Source: Polyangiaceae bacterium
Lineage (GTDB): Bacteria > Myxococcota_A > Polyangia > Polyangiales > Polyangiaceae
DNA: 40,459 nt
NCBI GenBank assembly: GCA_013361525.1
Contig: JABFXY010000118.1
Location: forward strand, 1 to 40,459
Reading direction: 5' to 3'
Shown one piece after another: positions 6,843-15,367 of the stretch. A program made the position numbers and the translations under genes. The notes below the pieces were generated by a model that did not search any database, had not been told where the DNA came from, and worked only from the letters and a program-made list of their open reading frames with translations. The stretch's first letter is position 1. Each line of letters starts with the position of its first letter.

Positions 6843-7913
6843 GTGCAAGCCGGGGACCTCATACAGTCGCGGTATCGGCTCAATCGCCTCTTAGGCTCCG
6901 GGGCGAGCGGGTCGGTCTGGGCAGCCAAGAACGAGCTGATTGATCGCGACGTCGCGCTCAAGATCATGCGACCCGACGTCGCGGAAGATGCCGTTGCGCT
7001 GCAGCGGTTCTTCAACGAGGCGAAAGCCAGCGGTCGCGTTCGAAGCTCGAGCATCGTCGAGATCCTCGACCTCGGTCAGGCGGAGGACGGCTCGCCGTTC
7101 CTCGTCTTCGAGCTGCTCGACGGCGAGGGGCTCGATGCGAGGCTCCAGCGCGAGGGGACGCTCGAGGCGGAGTTTGCCGCCGAGGTCTTCGTCTCGGTCG
7201 CGAAGGCGCTCGACCTCGCGCACAGCCAGGGGATCATCCACCGCGATCTGAAGCCGGCGAACATCTTCCTGCACCGTGATCCCGAGGGGAACACGATCGC
7301 GAAGATCCTCGATTTCGGTATCAGCAAGATTTTCGAGACGAACAACAACTTCACGCTGACGCGAACCGGCACGGTCGTCGGCTCGCCTGCGTACATGGCC
7401 CCCGAGCAAGCCTCCGGACGTGAGGACCTCGATGGTCGTGCCGACGTCTGGTCGATGGGCGTCGTGATGTACGAGACCTTGAGCGGCACGCTCCCGCACG
7501 AGGCGCCCAACTACAACGCGCTCATGGTGCGGATCCTCACGCAGGACGTCGACCCGCTCATCACGCGCAAGCCCGCGCTTCCCGCCGCGCTCTGCACGGT
7601 CGTGGACACGTGTTTGCGCCGCGACCGCGATCAGCGCGTGCCCGGTGCTGGGCAGGTCGGCCAGCAGCTCGAGCGTGCGCTCAACGAAATTCGCGCGGTC
7701 CGCTATCGATCGCTCGGACGCCGCGCCTCTGATCGCGCGCAGGGACAATTTCGCCGTCGGGCGAGTGATTTCCAAGGCTCCGACCCCGGTAACGGTGTCA
7801 TGCGCGACGATCCCGCGCCGCCGCCGAAGAAGCTCCTGCTCGCAGCCGGCCTCGGGGCGGTGCTTGGCATGAGCCTCACCGCGATCGTGTTCCTGCTGTT
7901 CGTGAAGGGCTGA
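6843..7913 (+). CDS. Tail-anchored Ser/Thr protein kinase
   Basis: 356 residues starting at GTG 6843. The kinase domain starts almost at the N-terminus: Gly loop GSGASGSV (18-25), Lys40, HRDLKPAN from 133, canonical DFG 157-159, APE 186-188. An Arg/Ser/Asp-rich linker (about 285-325) leads to a single hydrophobic helix at 330-353 with a three-residue tail, so the enzyme is predicted to hang on the inner face of the membrane. All catalytic residues are present. It diverges from the sterol operon and shares its control region, which makes a regulatory link conceivable but only by position. Confidence 0.93.
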   Translation: MQAGDLIQSRYRLNRLLGSGASGSVWAAKNELIDRDVALKIMRPDVAEDAVALQRFFNEAKASGRVRSSSIVEILDLGQAEDGSPFLVFELLDGEGLDARLQREGTLEAEFAAEVFVSVAKALDLAHSQGIIHRDLKPANIFLHRDPEGNTIAKILDFGISKIFETNNNFTLTRTGTVVGSPAYMAPEQASGREDLDGRADVWSMGVVMYETLSGTLPHEAPNYNALMVRILTQDVDPLITRKPALPAALCTVVDTCLRRDRDQRVPGAGQVGQQLERALNEIRAVRYRSLGRRASDRAQGQFRRRASDFQGSDPGNGVMRDDPAPPPKKLLLAAGLGAVLGMSLTAIVFLLFVKG

Positions 7914-7937
7914 AGCGCCCTCCGAAGCGCAGCGAGG

Positions 7938-7962
7938 CAGGCGGCCACGGGTTGACCGCCTG
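7938..7962. terminator. Inverted repeat after the second kinase gene
   Basis: caggcgg (7938-7944) and ccgcctg (7956-7962) pair around an 11-base loop, 25 bases after the kinase stop. A second pairing, ggccac with gtggcc further downstream, competes with it. It is weak as a terminator; read-through into the next gene is possible. Confidence 0.35.
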
Positions 7963-7992
7963 TCGGCTGGTGGCCATTTTCCTGGCACCCGC

Positions 7993-8742
7993 ATGTGTCC
8001 CTACTGCCGAACGAACGCGCCGCTCGTTTATCGAGGCCTTCGCGCCACGTGCGCCGCGTGCGGCGCGCCGCGGGTGATCTTCAGCGGGACGTCGCTCACG
8101 CACGCGGGCAAGCCGTCGAGCGTCGGCGCGAGCGTCGTGCACGCGTTCGGCTGGGTCACGCTCCTCGCGGGGCTGTTCATCGCGTTGATCGTCGGACTGT
8201 TTTTCTCGCTGTTCTCCACCACGACGGGCCTGATCTTCGGCGGCACGCTCGCGGCGTTTTCGATCATCGTGGCGCTCCTCCTCCGCAGTGGCGGAAAGAA
8301 GCTCGAAGAGGACAGCAAAGAGGCGCAGCTCGCGCGTCGCAAGCAGGCGCTCTTCGCGCTCGCGCAGAACCGCGGCGGCGTCCTGCAGGCGTCGGAGGCC
8401 GCCGCGGCGCTCGATCTCAGCGTGGAGGAGGCCGACGGCTTTCTCACGGACATGGCGAAGCAGCGCCCCGACGTCGTCGGCGTCGATATCGGCGAGCAGG
8501 GCGAGGTCTTCTACACCTTCGCGAGCCTCGGGCCCGCCGGCGGCATGATGTGGGGCGCGGCCCGCGTGTGGACCACGCCGGGTCGTGTCCGCGTCGAGGT
8601 CCCGGAGCCTTCTCGCGCTCGGGTCTCACCGGAAGCGTCGAGCGCGCCTTCGGCTCGGCCGATCCGCGAGGCGGAGGTCATCGACGCCGAGTTCGAGGCG
8701 ATCGAGGAGAACGATCGCGCACGCAAGCAGCGGCGTTCGTGA
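7993..8742 (+). CDS. Zinc-ribbon membrane protein of unknown function
   Basis: 249 residues. Two CxxC knuckles (Cys2/Cys5 and Cys20/Cys23) form a likely zinc ribbon at the extreme N-terminus. Two adjacent hydrophobic helices follow at about 50-95, then a basic stretch and a soluble part (about 115-180) that looks like a small winged-helix domain (alternating helix, turn and strand, FALAQNRGGVLQASEAA being the helix-turn-helix-like part). The C-terminal 60 residues are charged and probably disordered. It heads a run of three plus-strand genes with TPM and Tim44-like proteins that also carry zinc ribbons, suggesting a shared membrane task. No named family is claimed. Confidence 0.7.
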   Translation: MCPYCRTNAPLVYRGLRATCAACGAPRVIFSGTSLTHAGKPSSVGASVVHAFGWVTLLAGLFIALIVGLFFSLFSTTTGLIFGGTLAAFSIIVALLLRSGGKKLEEDSKEAQLARRKQALFALAQNRGGVLQASEAAAALDLSVEEADGFLTDMAKQRPDVVGVDIGEQGEVFYTFASLGPAGGMMWGAARVWTTPGRVRVEVPEPSRARVSPEASSAPSARPIREAEVIDAEFEAIEENDRARKQRRS

Positions 8743-8802
8743 ACCAGATCGATCACCGTCCACCTTTCGATCTCGCGCGCAGCCTGATACCTCACCTGTT
8801 CG

Positions 8803-9459
8803 GTGAGCCTGCACGCGTTCTTCCTCGAAGACGGCAAACGCCGCGTGAGCGAGGCGGTCGCGTCGGTCGAGCGACGCACGAGCGCCGAGGTGCTCGTCTG
8901 CGTGCAGCGCATCTCGGGGAGCTATCGGCACGCGGACTACGTCGGCGGCGCGATCCTCGCGCTCGCGCTGCTCTGTCTGTTTCTCTATTACCCCGAGCCA
9001 TTCGATTACACGTTCTTCCCGCTCGAGCAGGCAGCTGGTTTCGCGTTCGGTGCGTTCGTGACGGCGACCACGCCGCCGCTTCGAAAGCTCCTGGCGGGTA
9101 AGAGCGCGGTCGCGGATGCGGTTCACAAGGCGGCGCGAGCGGCGTTCGTCGATCGGAAGGTCGGCCGCACACGGGCTCGCAACGGCGTGCTCGTGTTCGT
9201 CTCGACCTTCGAGCTCGCGGTCGAGGTCGTCGCCGACGTCGGCATCGACGTCGACAAGCTCGGCGAGCCGTGGAAGGACGCGCTGAAGAAGCTCGACCGG
9301 GCCGTCCGTCGCGAGCACGACCCAGCCAAATTCGCCGCGGCGATCGAAGAGCTCGGCACGGTGCTAGCGCGCGAATTCCCCGGGGCCGCCGACGACTTGA
9401 ACGAGCTCGTCGATCACGTCGCGACCGACGACGAAGCGCCCGAGGAGGAGACGCCGTGA
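8803..9459 (+). CDS. TPM-domain (DUF477-like) membrane protein
   Basis: 218 residues from GTG 8803. The N-terminal half begins with the pattern seen in TPM domains, an amphipathic helix then the strand RTSAEVLVCVQR, but is interrupted by two hydrophobic helices (about 47-65 and 78-92). The second half, ARNGVLVFVSTFELAVEVVADVGI (split here by an RTRARNG turn), is the typical TPM core that forms a Rossmann-like fold. TPM proteins are known in thylakoid and bacterial membranes, some with phosphatase or chaperone-like roles in respiratory or photosystem assembly. The stop overlaps the next start by one base (TGATG), so the two proteins are likely made together. Confidence 0.75.
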   Translation: MSLHAFFLEDGKRRVSEAVASVERRTSAEVLVCVQRISGSYRHADYVGGAILALALLCLFLYYPEPFDYTFFPLEQAAGFAFGAFVTATTPPLRKLLAGKSAVADAVHKAARAAFVDRKVGRTRARNGVLVFVSTFELAVEVVADVGIDVDKLGEPWKDALKKLDRAVRREHDPAKFAAAIEELGTVLAREFPGAADDLNELVDHVATDDEAPEEETP

Positions 9460-11189
9460 TGCGCCGACCCTCGCTCGCGCGCTCGGCGTTGCGCATCCTG
9501 AGGATCCTCGTGGTTGCCGGTGTCGTGCTCGCCTTCGGGGCTCCGCCGCTCGAGGCTCTGGCGCGACCGGGTGGTGGGCAGACGTTCGGTGGCAAGTCCG
9601 ACGCCGACAACGGCAAGTCGACGAGCGGCTCGCGCAGCTCCGGAAAGAGCCCACACCCTTCGTACGGCGGCGTTCGAACGCCGAGCGATCGCGACAAACC
9701 TTCGGAGTCTTGGTCGGAGCGGCCGTCCTACTCGGCGCCGTGGACGCAGCGGAAGCCGGAGCCATCGTCGCGCAACCCGTGGTCGGCGAGGACGTCGAAG
9801 AAGCCGGCGCCCGCGAGCGGCTCGCTCTTCGAATTCTTCTTCTACCTGTTCGTCGGCGGTGGCGTGGTGTTCGCGGGGATCGCGGTGTTCGTGGTCCGCG
9901 AGGGAGCGCGCGAGATCGGATACGCCGTCGGTCGCCTCATGGATCGGACCGGAGAGTCGGAGCCGAGTCCGCCGCCGTCCGACGACGACGCGGAAGCGCC
10001 ACGTGCGCAAATGGAGCCCCGGCACCTATCGATCCAGGCGGCGATCGACTCGATTCGCGGTGACGACGAGGATTTCTCGTTCGTCGTGTTCGAAGACTTC
10101 CTCCACTCGCTCTACACGGAGGTCCACACGGCGCGCGGCAAACAAGCGCTCGAGCTGCTCGAGCCGTACGTCACCGATGACGTCCTTCGAGGGCTCGCGT
10201 CGCCGTCGATCGAAGGCGTCCGCGACATCGTCGTCGGCGCTATGACCCTCGAATCGGTGAAGACCGACGCATCCTCGCGCCGCATCGAGGTAGCGGCCGC
10301 GTTCACTGCGAACTACACGGAGCTTCTCGGCCCTGGCGAGCAGTCGTTCTACGTCGCAGAGCGCTGGACGCTCTCGAAGAGCGCCGACCGTCACTCGCGA
10401 CCGCCGGAGCGGGCACGCGTCGTCGGTTGCCCGGGGTGTGGAGCCGCGCTCGACAAGCTCGTCGCGAGCAAGTGCCGATATTGCGGGCAGACGACGAAAG
10501 ACGCCGATCTCGACTGGCGGATCGACCGCATCGAGGTGACTGAAAAAGAGATCCGCGGGCCGATGCTCCGCGGGACGACGGAGGAACGCGGAACCAGCGA
10601 GCCGACCAAGGTCGCGCCCGACGCGCAGGCCGGGTTCGACGCGATCGTCGCCCGTGATCCGGCGTTCGACTTCGGTCGCTTCGTGGCGCGCGTCGAGCGG
10701 GTTTTCGCGACGTTCCACGCAGCATGGAATGCGCGGGATCTGGCGGCGGTCCGGCCCTATTTGACCGACGGCCTCTTCGACACTCAACGGTATTGGATCG
10801 CAGCGTACGAGGCTCAAGGGCTTCGCAACACGACCGAGAACGCGATCGTGATGACCGTGCACCTGTCGAAGGTGCGCAGCGATCGTCACTACGACGCGAT
10901 CACCGTGCGCGTTTTCGCCTCGTGCCTCGACTACACGGTGGACGAAGGCGGGGCAGTCGTCTCGGGCACCAAGGAGACGCCGCGGGCCTACAGCGAATAT
11001 TGGACCTTCATCCGCGCGCGGGCGACGAAGGGCGCGCCGAAGACCGACCCCGGATGTCCGAGCTGCGGCGCTCCGATCGAGCGCATCAACATGGCGGGCA
11101 AGTGCGAAAGCTGTAACGTCGAGGTGACGCGCGGACAGTTCGATTGGGTGCTCTCGCGCATCGAGCAAGACGAGGTGTACGAGGTATAA
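9459..11189 (+). CDS. Tim44-like domain protein with two zinc ribbons
   Basis: 576 residues from ATG 9459; upstream in-frame sequence is an Arg-rich shadow. A hydrophobic signal or anchor (about 10-30) leads to a Pro/Gly/Ser-rich stretch beginning PGGGQTFGG, typical of bacterial Tim44-like proteins, then a membrane helix (124-147). Two repeats follow, each a Tim44/NTF2-like alpha-beta domain ending in a CxxC...CxxC zinc ribbon, CPGCG near 325 and CPSCG near 533. The duplication means the protein carries two domain-ribbon units in tandem. Tim44-like domains bind membranes or partner proteins; in bacteria the role is not settled. Coupled to the TPM gene upstream; possibly the third part of one envelope complex. 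Confidence 0.8.
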   Translation: MRRPSLARSALRILRILVVAGVVLAFGAPPLEALARPGGGQTFGGKSDADNGKSTSGSRSSGKSPHPSYGGVRTPSDRDKPSESWSERPSYSAPWTQRKPEPSSRNPWSARTSKKPAPASGSLFEFFFYLFVGGGVVFAGIAVFVVREGAREIGYAVGRLMDRTGESEPSPPPSDDDAEAPRAQMEPRHLSIQAAIDSIRGDDEDFSFVVFEDFLHSLYTEVHTARGKQALELLEPYVTDDVLRGLASPSIEGVRDIVVGAMTLESVKTDASSRRIEVAAAFTANYTELLGPGEQSFYVAERWTLSKSADRHSRPPERARVVGCPGCGAALDKLVASKCRYCGQTTKDADLDWRIDRIEVTEKEIRGPMLRGTTEERGTSEPTKVAPDAQAGFDAIVARDPAFDFGRFVARVERVFATFHAAWNARDLAAVRPYLTDGLFDTQRYWIAAYEAQGLRNTTENAIVMTVHLSKVRSDRHYDAITVRVFASCLDYTVDEGGAVVSGTKETPRAYSEYWTFIRARATKGAPKTDPGCPSCGAPIERINMAGKCESCNVEVTRGQFDWVLSRIEQDEVYEV

Positions 11190-11197
11190 AGGCGAGG

Positions 11198-12517
11198 GTG
11201 GAAAGCAACGGGGAGGCCGCGCGCGCACAGAGCTCCATCACCCGTTATTTGTCGCGCGCGCCCGAGCCCGTTTTGACGGCCTTCGCGATCGTCGCGAGCT
11301 TCTCGACGTATTTCCTCATGTACTTCTTCCGGCGCGCATTCGCGGCCGGAGCCTTCGAGGGCGACAAGATCCTCGGCCTCGACGCGAAGAGCGCTTACGT
11401 CATCGCGCAGCTCCTCGGCTATGCGGCGTCGAAGTTCCTCGGCATCAAGGTCGTCTCCGAGCTCCACGCGAAGCAACGCGCCCGCGCCCTCCTTTTGTCG
11501 ATAGGCCTTGCGGAGGCGTCGCTCGTTCTGTTCGCAGTGCTTCCGCGCGGGGTCGCAGCCGTTGCCCTTGCCGTGAACGGACTTTCCCTCGGCATGGTGT
11601 GGGGCATGGTCTTCGGTTTTCTCGAGGGTAGGCGTACCAGCGATTGGCTCGGCGCAGGCCTGTGCGCGAGCTTCATCGTCGCGAGCGGCGCAGCGAAAAC
11701 CGTGGGGGGCTGGTTCCTCGCTCTGGGCGTGAGCGAGTCGTGGATGCCGGCCGTGACCGGCCTCGCCGCGGCTCCGTTCATGTGTCTCTTCGTGTACCTG
11801 CTCGCGCAGATCCCGCCGCCGACCGAGTCCGACGAGGCCTCACGGACGGAGCGCGTTCCGATGGATCGGCGAGCGCGCAATACGTTCTTTCTGCGGTACG
11901 CCCCGGGTCTCGTCCCGCTCGTCGGCGCGTACGTCCTGCTCACGGCGTTTCGTGATTTTCGCGACAACTTCGCGCCGGAGATTTGGAGCGCGCTGGGCCA
12001 GGCGAAGACCCCGGCGATCATGACGACGGCGGAGCTCCCTGTCGCGGCGGGCGCGCTCGTGGGCATCGCCGCCATCGGGTGGATTACCTCGAACCGCAAC
12101 GCGCTCCTCGCGATCCACGGCTTGTTGATCGGCGGCGCGGTCATCGTTGCTGGCTCGACGCTGCTCTTTCAGGCCGGCATCATGGGGCCGATCACGTGGA
12201 TGATCGCGATCGGGCTCGGCGTGTACGTCGCCTACGTGCCGTACAACTGCGTGCTCTTCGATCGACTCGTGGCCGCGAGCGGCTCGAGGGCGAACGCGGG
12301 GTTTCTGATCTACGTGGCTGACGCTTCGGGGTACGCGGGCAGCGTGCTGCTTCTCGTCTACAAGAACGTCGGCCAGAAGAACCTATCGTGGGTCGGCTTT
12401 CTCGAGAGCCTCGGGCTCTTCGCGAGCGGCGTCATTGCGCTCGGTGTCGCGGTCTCGGCTCTCTACTTCTGGCGTGTCCTTGCGCCCGTCGTCACGACGC
12501 GGAGCGAGGCGCGGTAG
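11198..12517 (+). CDS. DUF5690-like multi-spanning membrane transporter
   Basis: About 439 residues from GTG 11198, chosen because GGCGAGG precedes it and translation further upstream overlaps the Tim44 gene in a poor frame. There are about twelve hydrophobic helices in two halves split by a charged loop near residue 215-230, the layout of a major facilitator superfamily protein. The start of helix 1, TYFLMYFFRRAFAAG, and the following ILGLDAKSAYVIAQ resemble DUF5690 family proteins as I recall them. Substrate is unknown. Its last 135 bases overlap the 3' end of the convergent CPBP gene. Confidence 0.7.
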   Translation: MESNGEAARAQSSITRYLSRAPEPVLTAFAIVASFSTYFLMYFFRRAFAAGAFEGDKILGLDAKSAYVIAQLLGYAASKFLGIKVVSELHAKQRARALLLSIGLAEASLVLFAVLPRGVAAVALAVNGLSLGMVWGMVFGFLEGRRTSDWLGAGLCASFIVASGAAKTVGGWFLALGVSESWMPAVTGLAAAPFMCLFVYLLAQIPPPTESDEASRTERVPMDRRARNTFFLRYAPGLVPLVGAYVLLTAFRDFRDNFAPEIWSALGQAKTPAIMTTAELPVAAGALVGIAAIGWITSNRNALLAIHGLLIGGAVIVAGSTLLFQAGIMGPITWMIAIGLGVYVAYVPYNCVLFDRLVAASGSRANAGFLIYVADASGYAGSVLLLVYKNVGQKNLSWVGFLESLGLFASGVIALGVAVSALYFWRVLAPVVTTRSEAR

Positions 12518-13264
12518 GACGACGATCGCGACGATGGCCGCGATGCCCGCCGCGATGAACGCCGGCACGCCGTCGGCGCTCGCGCCGTCGGTGAGCTCGC
12601 CCTTCGCCCATTGCACGTCCAGGATTACGCCGCGCGATACCGGTCCGGCGACCAGCGACCACGAAGCGTGCGCGACGATCGCGGGCCACGCGCCGCCGAG
12701 CCAGCGGTACACCGAGGCGAAGAGAAGGCCGGTGCTCGTCGCGAGGACGAGGCCGCCGGGCGACGCGCCCCGTGCGAACGCCGCGGCCCCCGAGAGCAGC
12801 GCGCAGAACACCACCGTCGCGCCGAGGTGCAGCTTCACCTTCGAAGCGGTGTGGAACACGACCGCGCGAAACAGCAGCTCGTCGCGGATCGCGACCGCCA
12901 CGATCCCGATCACGCTCATCAGCGCGTAGACGTCGATGCGACCCGGGTACGTCTTGGTCATGCCGGCGATCGTCCCGGCGAGTAGCGCGAGCACGCAGAC
13001 GAGCGCCCCGGTGACGCCTGCTTTCGTGCACGCGCGGACGAGCGCCGCGCGCTCGGGTGTGCCGAGCGTCCAGGCGACACCCATGCGTCCGGCCGCGAGA
13101 TCGACGATCAGCGCGCCGACGACGGCTTCGCCCAGCGACGAGCTACCGAGGAGATAGGCGACGAGCTCGAGCACGGCCGCGACGCCCAGAAACCAAGCTG
13201 CGCCGATGCCGAGCGTCGCGAGGCGCCCGCGCGCGGCGTTGGGATCGCTCACCTCGTTCGACAT
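12383..13264 (-). CDS. CPBP-family intramembrane protease-like protein with altered motifs
   Basis: 293 residues, about seven hydrophobic helices and a 45-residue charged tail. The sequence RDELLFR (127-133) corresponds to motif 1 (EExxxR) of the CPBP/ABI family with Asp for the first Glu. Motif 2 (FxxxH) is not evident: the matching helix reads AAFARG. Motif 3 keeps His199 in AHASWS but has Ser for the usual Asn. It may be a diverged or inactive protease. CPBP members include prenyl-protein proteases, bacteriocin-immunity proteins and the myxosortases that process MYXO-CTERM tails. It is the last gene of a minus-strand operon, starting 11 bases after the peptidase-like gene, and its charged tail is encoded opposite the DUF5690 gene. 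Confidence 0.72.
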   Translation of the reverse strand: MSNEVSDPNAARGRLATLGIGAAWFLGVAAVLELVAYLLGSSSLGEAVVGALIVDLAAGRMGVAWTLGTPERAALVRACTKAGVTGALVCVLALLAGTIAGMTKTYPGRIDVYALMSVIGIVAVAIRDELLFRAVVFHTASKVKLHLGATVVFCALLSGAAAFARGASPGGLVLATSTGLLFASVYRWLGGAWPAIVAHASWSLVAGPVSRGVILDVQWAKGELTDGASADGVPAFIAAGIAAIVAIVVLPRLAPRRDDGRKDTPEVESRDRDTERNDAAREEPEALEKADPR

Positions 13265-13274
13265 GCCGATCGCT

Positions 13275-14435
13275 TCAATGGAGGGTGTGCCAGCGGCCGT
13301 CGTGCTCGACGCGCGGCAGCTCTTGATCGGCGACGTGAACCGGAACGCGGAGCTTCGTCTCGCGGCGCCGCGCTTGGATGCGCGTGCGGCGGAGCACGAG
13401 CCGCGGCGAGGTGCGCTTCTTCTGGCGACGTTTGCGGAGGTAGCGGATGAACAGCGCGCAGCTCGCGATCAAGAGGGCGAGGATGGCGAGCGGGAAGACG
13501 CCGTAGCGCTTCGTCGCGTCGCGACGCCAGGCGCGATCGATCTCCGACGTGTCGCTGCCGAACGCGTCCTCGAGCGCGCGGTCGAACGTCAGCCCTCGGC
13601 GAAGCCCGTCGAAGAGGGCCGGCATCGCTCGCTCTTCCGATGCGAAGCGCACGAAGTCTGCTGCCAGCGCATCGGAGCGGTCGCGCCCGTCGTGCATGTC
13701 GTCACGACGCGCGGGATCTTCGGGTGTGGGCTCGCTGGGCTCGGCGGGCTGGTCGACGCGGACGTGCGGCGCGGCGTTGCGCTCCTCGAGCTCGACGAGG
13801 CTCGGGGGATCACCGGTGAACGTCGCGAGCTCGAGGTCCGCGAAGCGACCCCACGCGCGCGTCCCGGCAAAATGCATCGCAAAGCCCTCTTCGAACCACG
13901 CGGGGACGGTCGCGCCGTTCGTCGCCTCGGAGACCGCGAGGTGCGCGAGGTGATGGCGGAGCGCCGTCTCGAGATCTTCCCCCGCGGTCTCGACGCCCCC
14001 GAGGCTCATCACGATGAGCTTTCGATCGGGAAATGAGTACCCGCCGTGCGTCGCGACCGACTGTGTTCGCGCCGGCACGAGGCGGTCGACTTCGATCGGC
14101 AAGGTGGCGATGCGCAGCTCTACCTCGGCGAGGACGGGCACGCCGAGCGCTCGAGCGAGCTCATCGCGGATCTGTGCGAGCGCGGGGACGACCTCGCGCA
14201 CACGCTCGCGCGCGGCGGGGTGGTAGGCGACCTTCCAGCCTTCGTGGTGCTCGACGAAATACTCGGTCGAGACCTCGGGCGTCCGCACGTCGGAGGGTGC
14301 GCTTGCAGCGTGGACCTCTTCGACGGGTTGGGGCTCGCGAGCCGCGGCGTCGTCGGTCTCGTCGGCGTCCGCGGCTCTCGCAGCGGCCAGCCAACACGCA
14401 GAGCCGACGACGACGGTCGCGAGCCCGCGCCTCAT
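13275..14435 (-). CDS. Gluzincin-like membrane protein with HHxxH in place of HExxH
   Basis: 386 residues from ATG 14435, which overlaps the upstream TGA (ATGA). A signal peptide (about 1-22) is followed by an exported domain and a C-terminal membrane helix at 312-332 with a strongly basic cytosolic tail. The exported part has the layout of peptidase MA-like gluzincins: ALRHHLAHLAV at 159-168, then WFEEGFAMHFAG at 180-191, which normally gives the third zinc ligand (Glu182 or Glu183). The usual catalytic Glu of HExxH is His162 here, so peptidase activity is doubtful although metal binding may persist. Coupled to the preceding exported protein and followed by the CPBP gene. Confidence 0.72.
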   Translation of the reverse strand: MRRGLATVVVGSACWLAAARAADADETDDAAAREPQPVEEVHAASAPSDVRTPEVSTEYFVEHHEGWKVAYHPAARERVREVVPALAQIRDELARALGVPVLAEVELRIATLPIEVDRLVPARTQSVATHGGYSFPDRKLIVMSLGGVETAGEDLETALRHHLAHLAVSEATNGATVPAWFEEGFAMHFAGTRAWGRFADLELATFTGDPPSLVELEERNAAPHVRVDQPAEPSEPTPEDPARRDDMHDGRDRSDALAADFVRFASEERAMPALFDGLRRGLTFDRALEDAFGSDTSEIDRAWRRDATKRYGVFPLAILALLIASCALFIRYLRKRRQKKRTSPRLVLRRTRIQARRRETKLRVPVHVADQELPRVEHDGRWHTLH

Positions 14436-15322
14436 GGGTTGACCTTGCCTTGGATGTGCGTGGTGCCCTCGCCGATGTCCGTCGCTTGCGAGACGACGAG
14501 CACCACGACGCCGATCGCTGCGACGCCGCCCGCGGCGACCCAGAACCACGGGCTCTCGTAGAAGGCCTTGTCACCGGCGTCGGCGGGCGCGTCCGTCGAT
14601 CGCGCGCCGAGGAGGTTCTCTTTTCGCGGGCCGGTCTTCGGAACGGGATCGGTCGCGGAGATCGCGGTGACTTGCGGCGCCGATCCGTCGCTGCGCGCTT
14701 CACCTTCACCCTCGGAGAGGATGTCGATCGCGCTCGCGATCTTCGCCCAAGGGACGATCCCGAACGGCGAGTCGATCGTCGTCGCGGCGGGTGCGGCGTT
14801 CGGCGTCGCGTCGAGTCGCGTGGGCTCGAAGAAGAGGGTCTGCTTTCCTTCGACGTCCTCCACGCGCAGGAGGCGCACGGCCTGTCCTTTGTCGTCTCGG
14901 CCGACGAGCACCAGCGCGCTCGCGCCGAGCTCTTCGGCGAGCGCCCCGGCGACGAGCCGGCTGGTCGCATTGCTCGGCGACATTGTCAGGCTCTGGCGCA
15001 GCTCGGCGAGCTTCTTCGGGCGCGCTTCGGTGCCTGCATCCCCGCCACAGAGGGCGCGCGCCGACGCTTCGTCGAGCGACGGGCGCAGCCGCTCGACGCG
15101 GTACACCTCGCGCGCGAGATCGCGACACGAGCGGCCGAGCTCGTCCTCGGCCGCGCCGACCGCGACGACGACCGCGCCTCGACGTGCCGGAGCCGGCGCA
15201 GCGACCGCTGGTGCCGCGGGGGCTGGCGCGGGCTCGGCGTCCTGCGCCCACGCGTCGGTTGCTCCGCCGGCAGCGAGGCCTGACGACAGCAGGATGCCGA
15301 GCGCGGCGAGCCGGGAGCGCAC
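14432..15322 (-). CDS. Exported, membrane-anchored protein of unknown function
   Basis: 296 residues if it starts at GTG 15322, chosen because it begins a clean signal peptide (RSRLAALGILLSSGLAAGG, cleavage after an AQA-like site near 27); an ATG 33 bases upstream would add residues that spoil it. A Pro/Ala linker leads to an alpha-beta domain (about 45-165) that includes GASALVLVGRDDKG and a pair of Cys. A second hydrophobic segment near 262-282 should anchor it with a short C-terminal tail. Family is not recognised. Its stop overlaps the next start by four bases, so it is made together with the HHxxH protein and may be its partner. Confidence 0.6.
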   Translation of the reverse strand: MRSRLAALGILLSSGLAAGGATDAWAQDAEPAPAPAAPAVAAPAPARRGAVVVAVGAAEDELGRSCRDLAREVYRVERLRPSLDEASARALCGGDAGTEARPKKLAELRQSLTMSPSNATSRLVAGALAEELGASALVLVGRDDKGQAVRLLRVEDVEGKQTLFFEPTRLDATPNAAPAATTIDSPFGIVPWAKIASAIDILSEGEGEARSDGSAPQVTAISATDPVPKTGPRKENLLGARSTDAPADAGDKAFYESPWFWVAAGGVAAIGVVVLVVSQATDIGEGTTHIQGKVNP

Positions 15323-15367
15323 ACGTCGATCGTAGCAGAAACGGGGCACCATCACCGCATCACCCCA

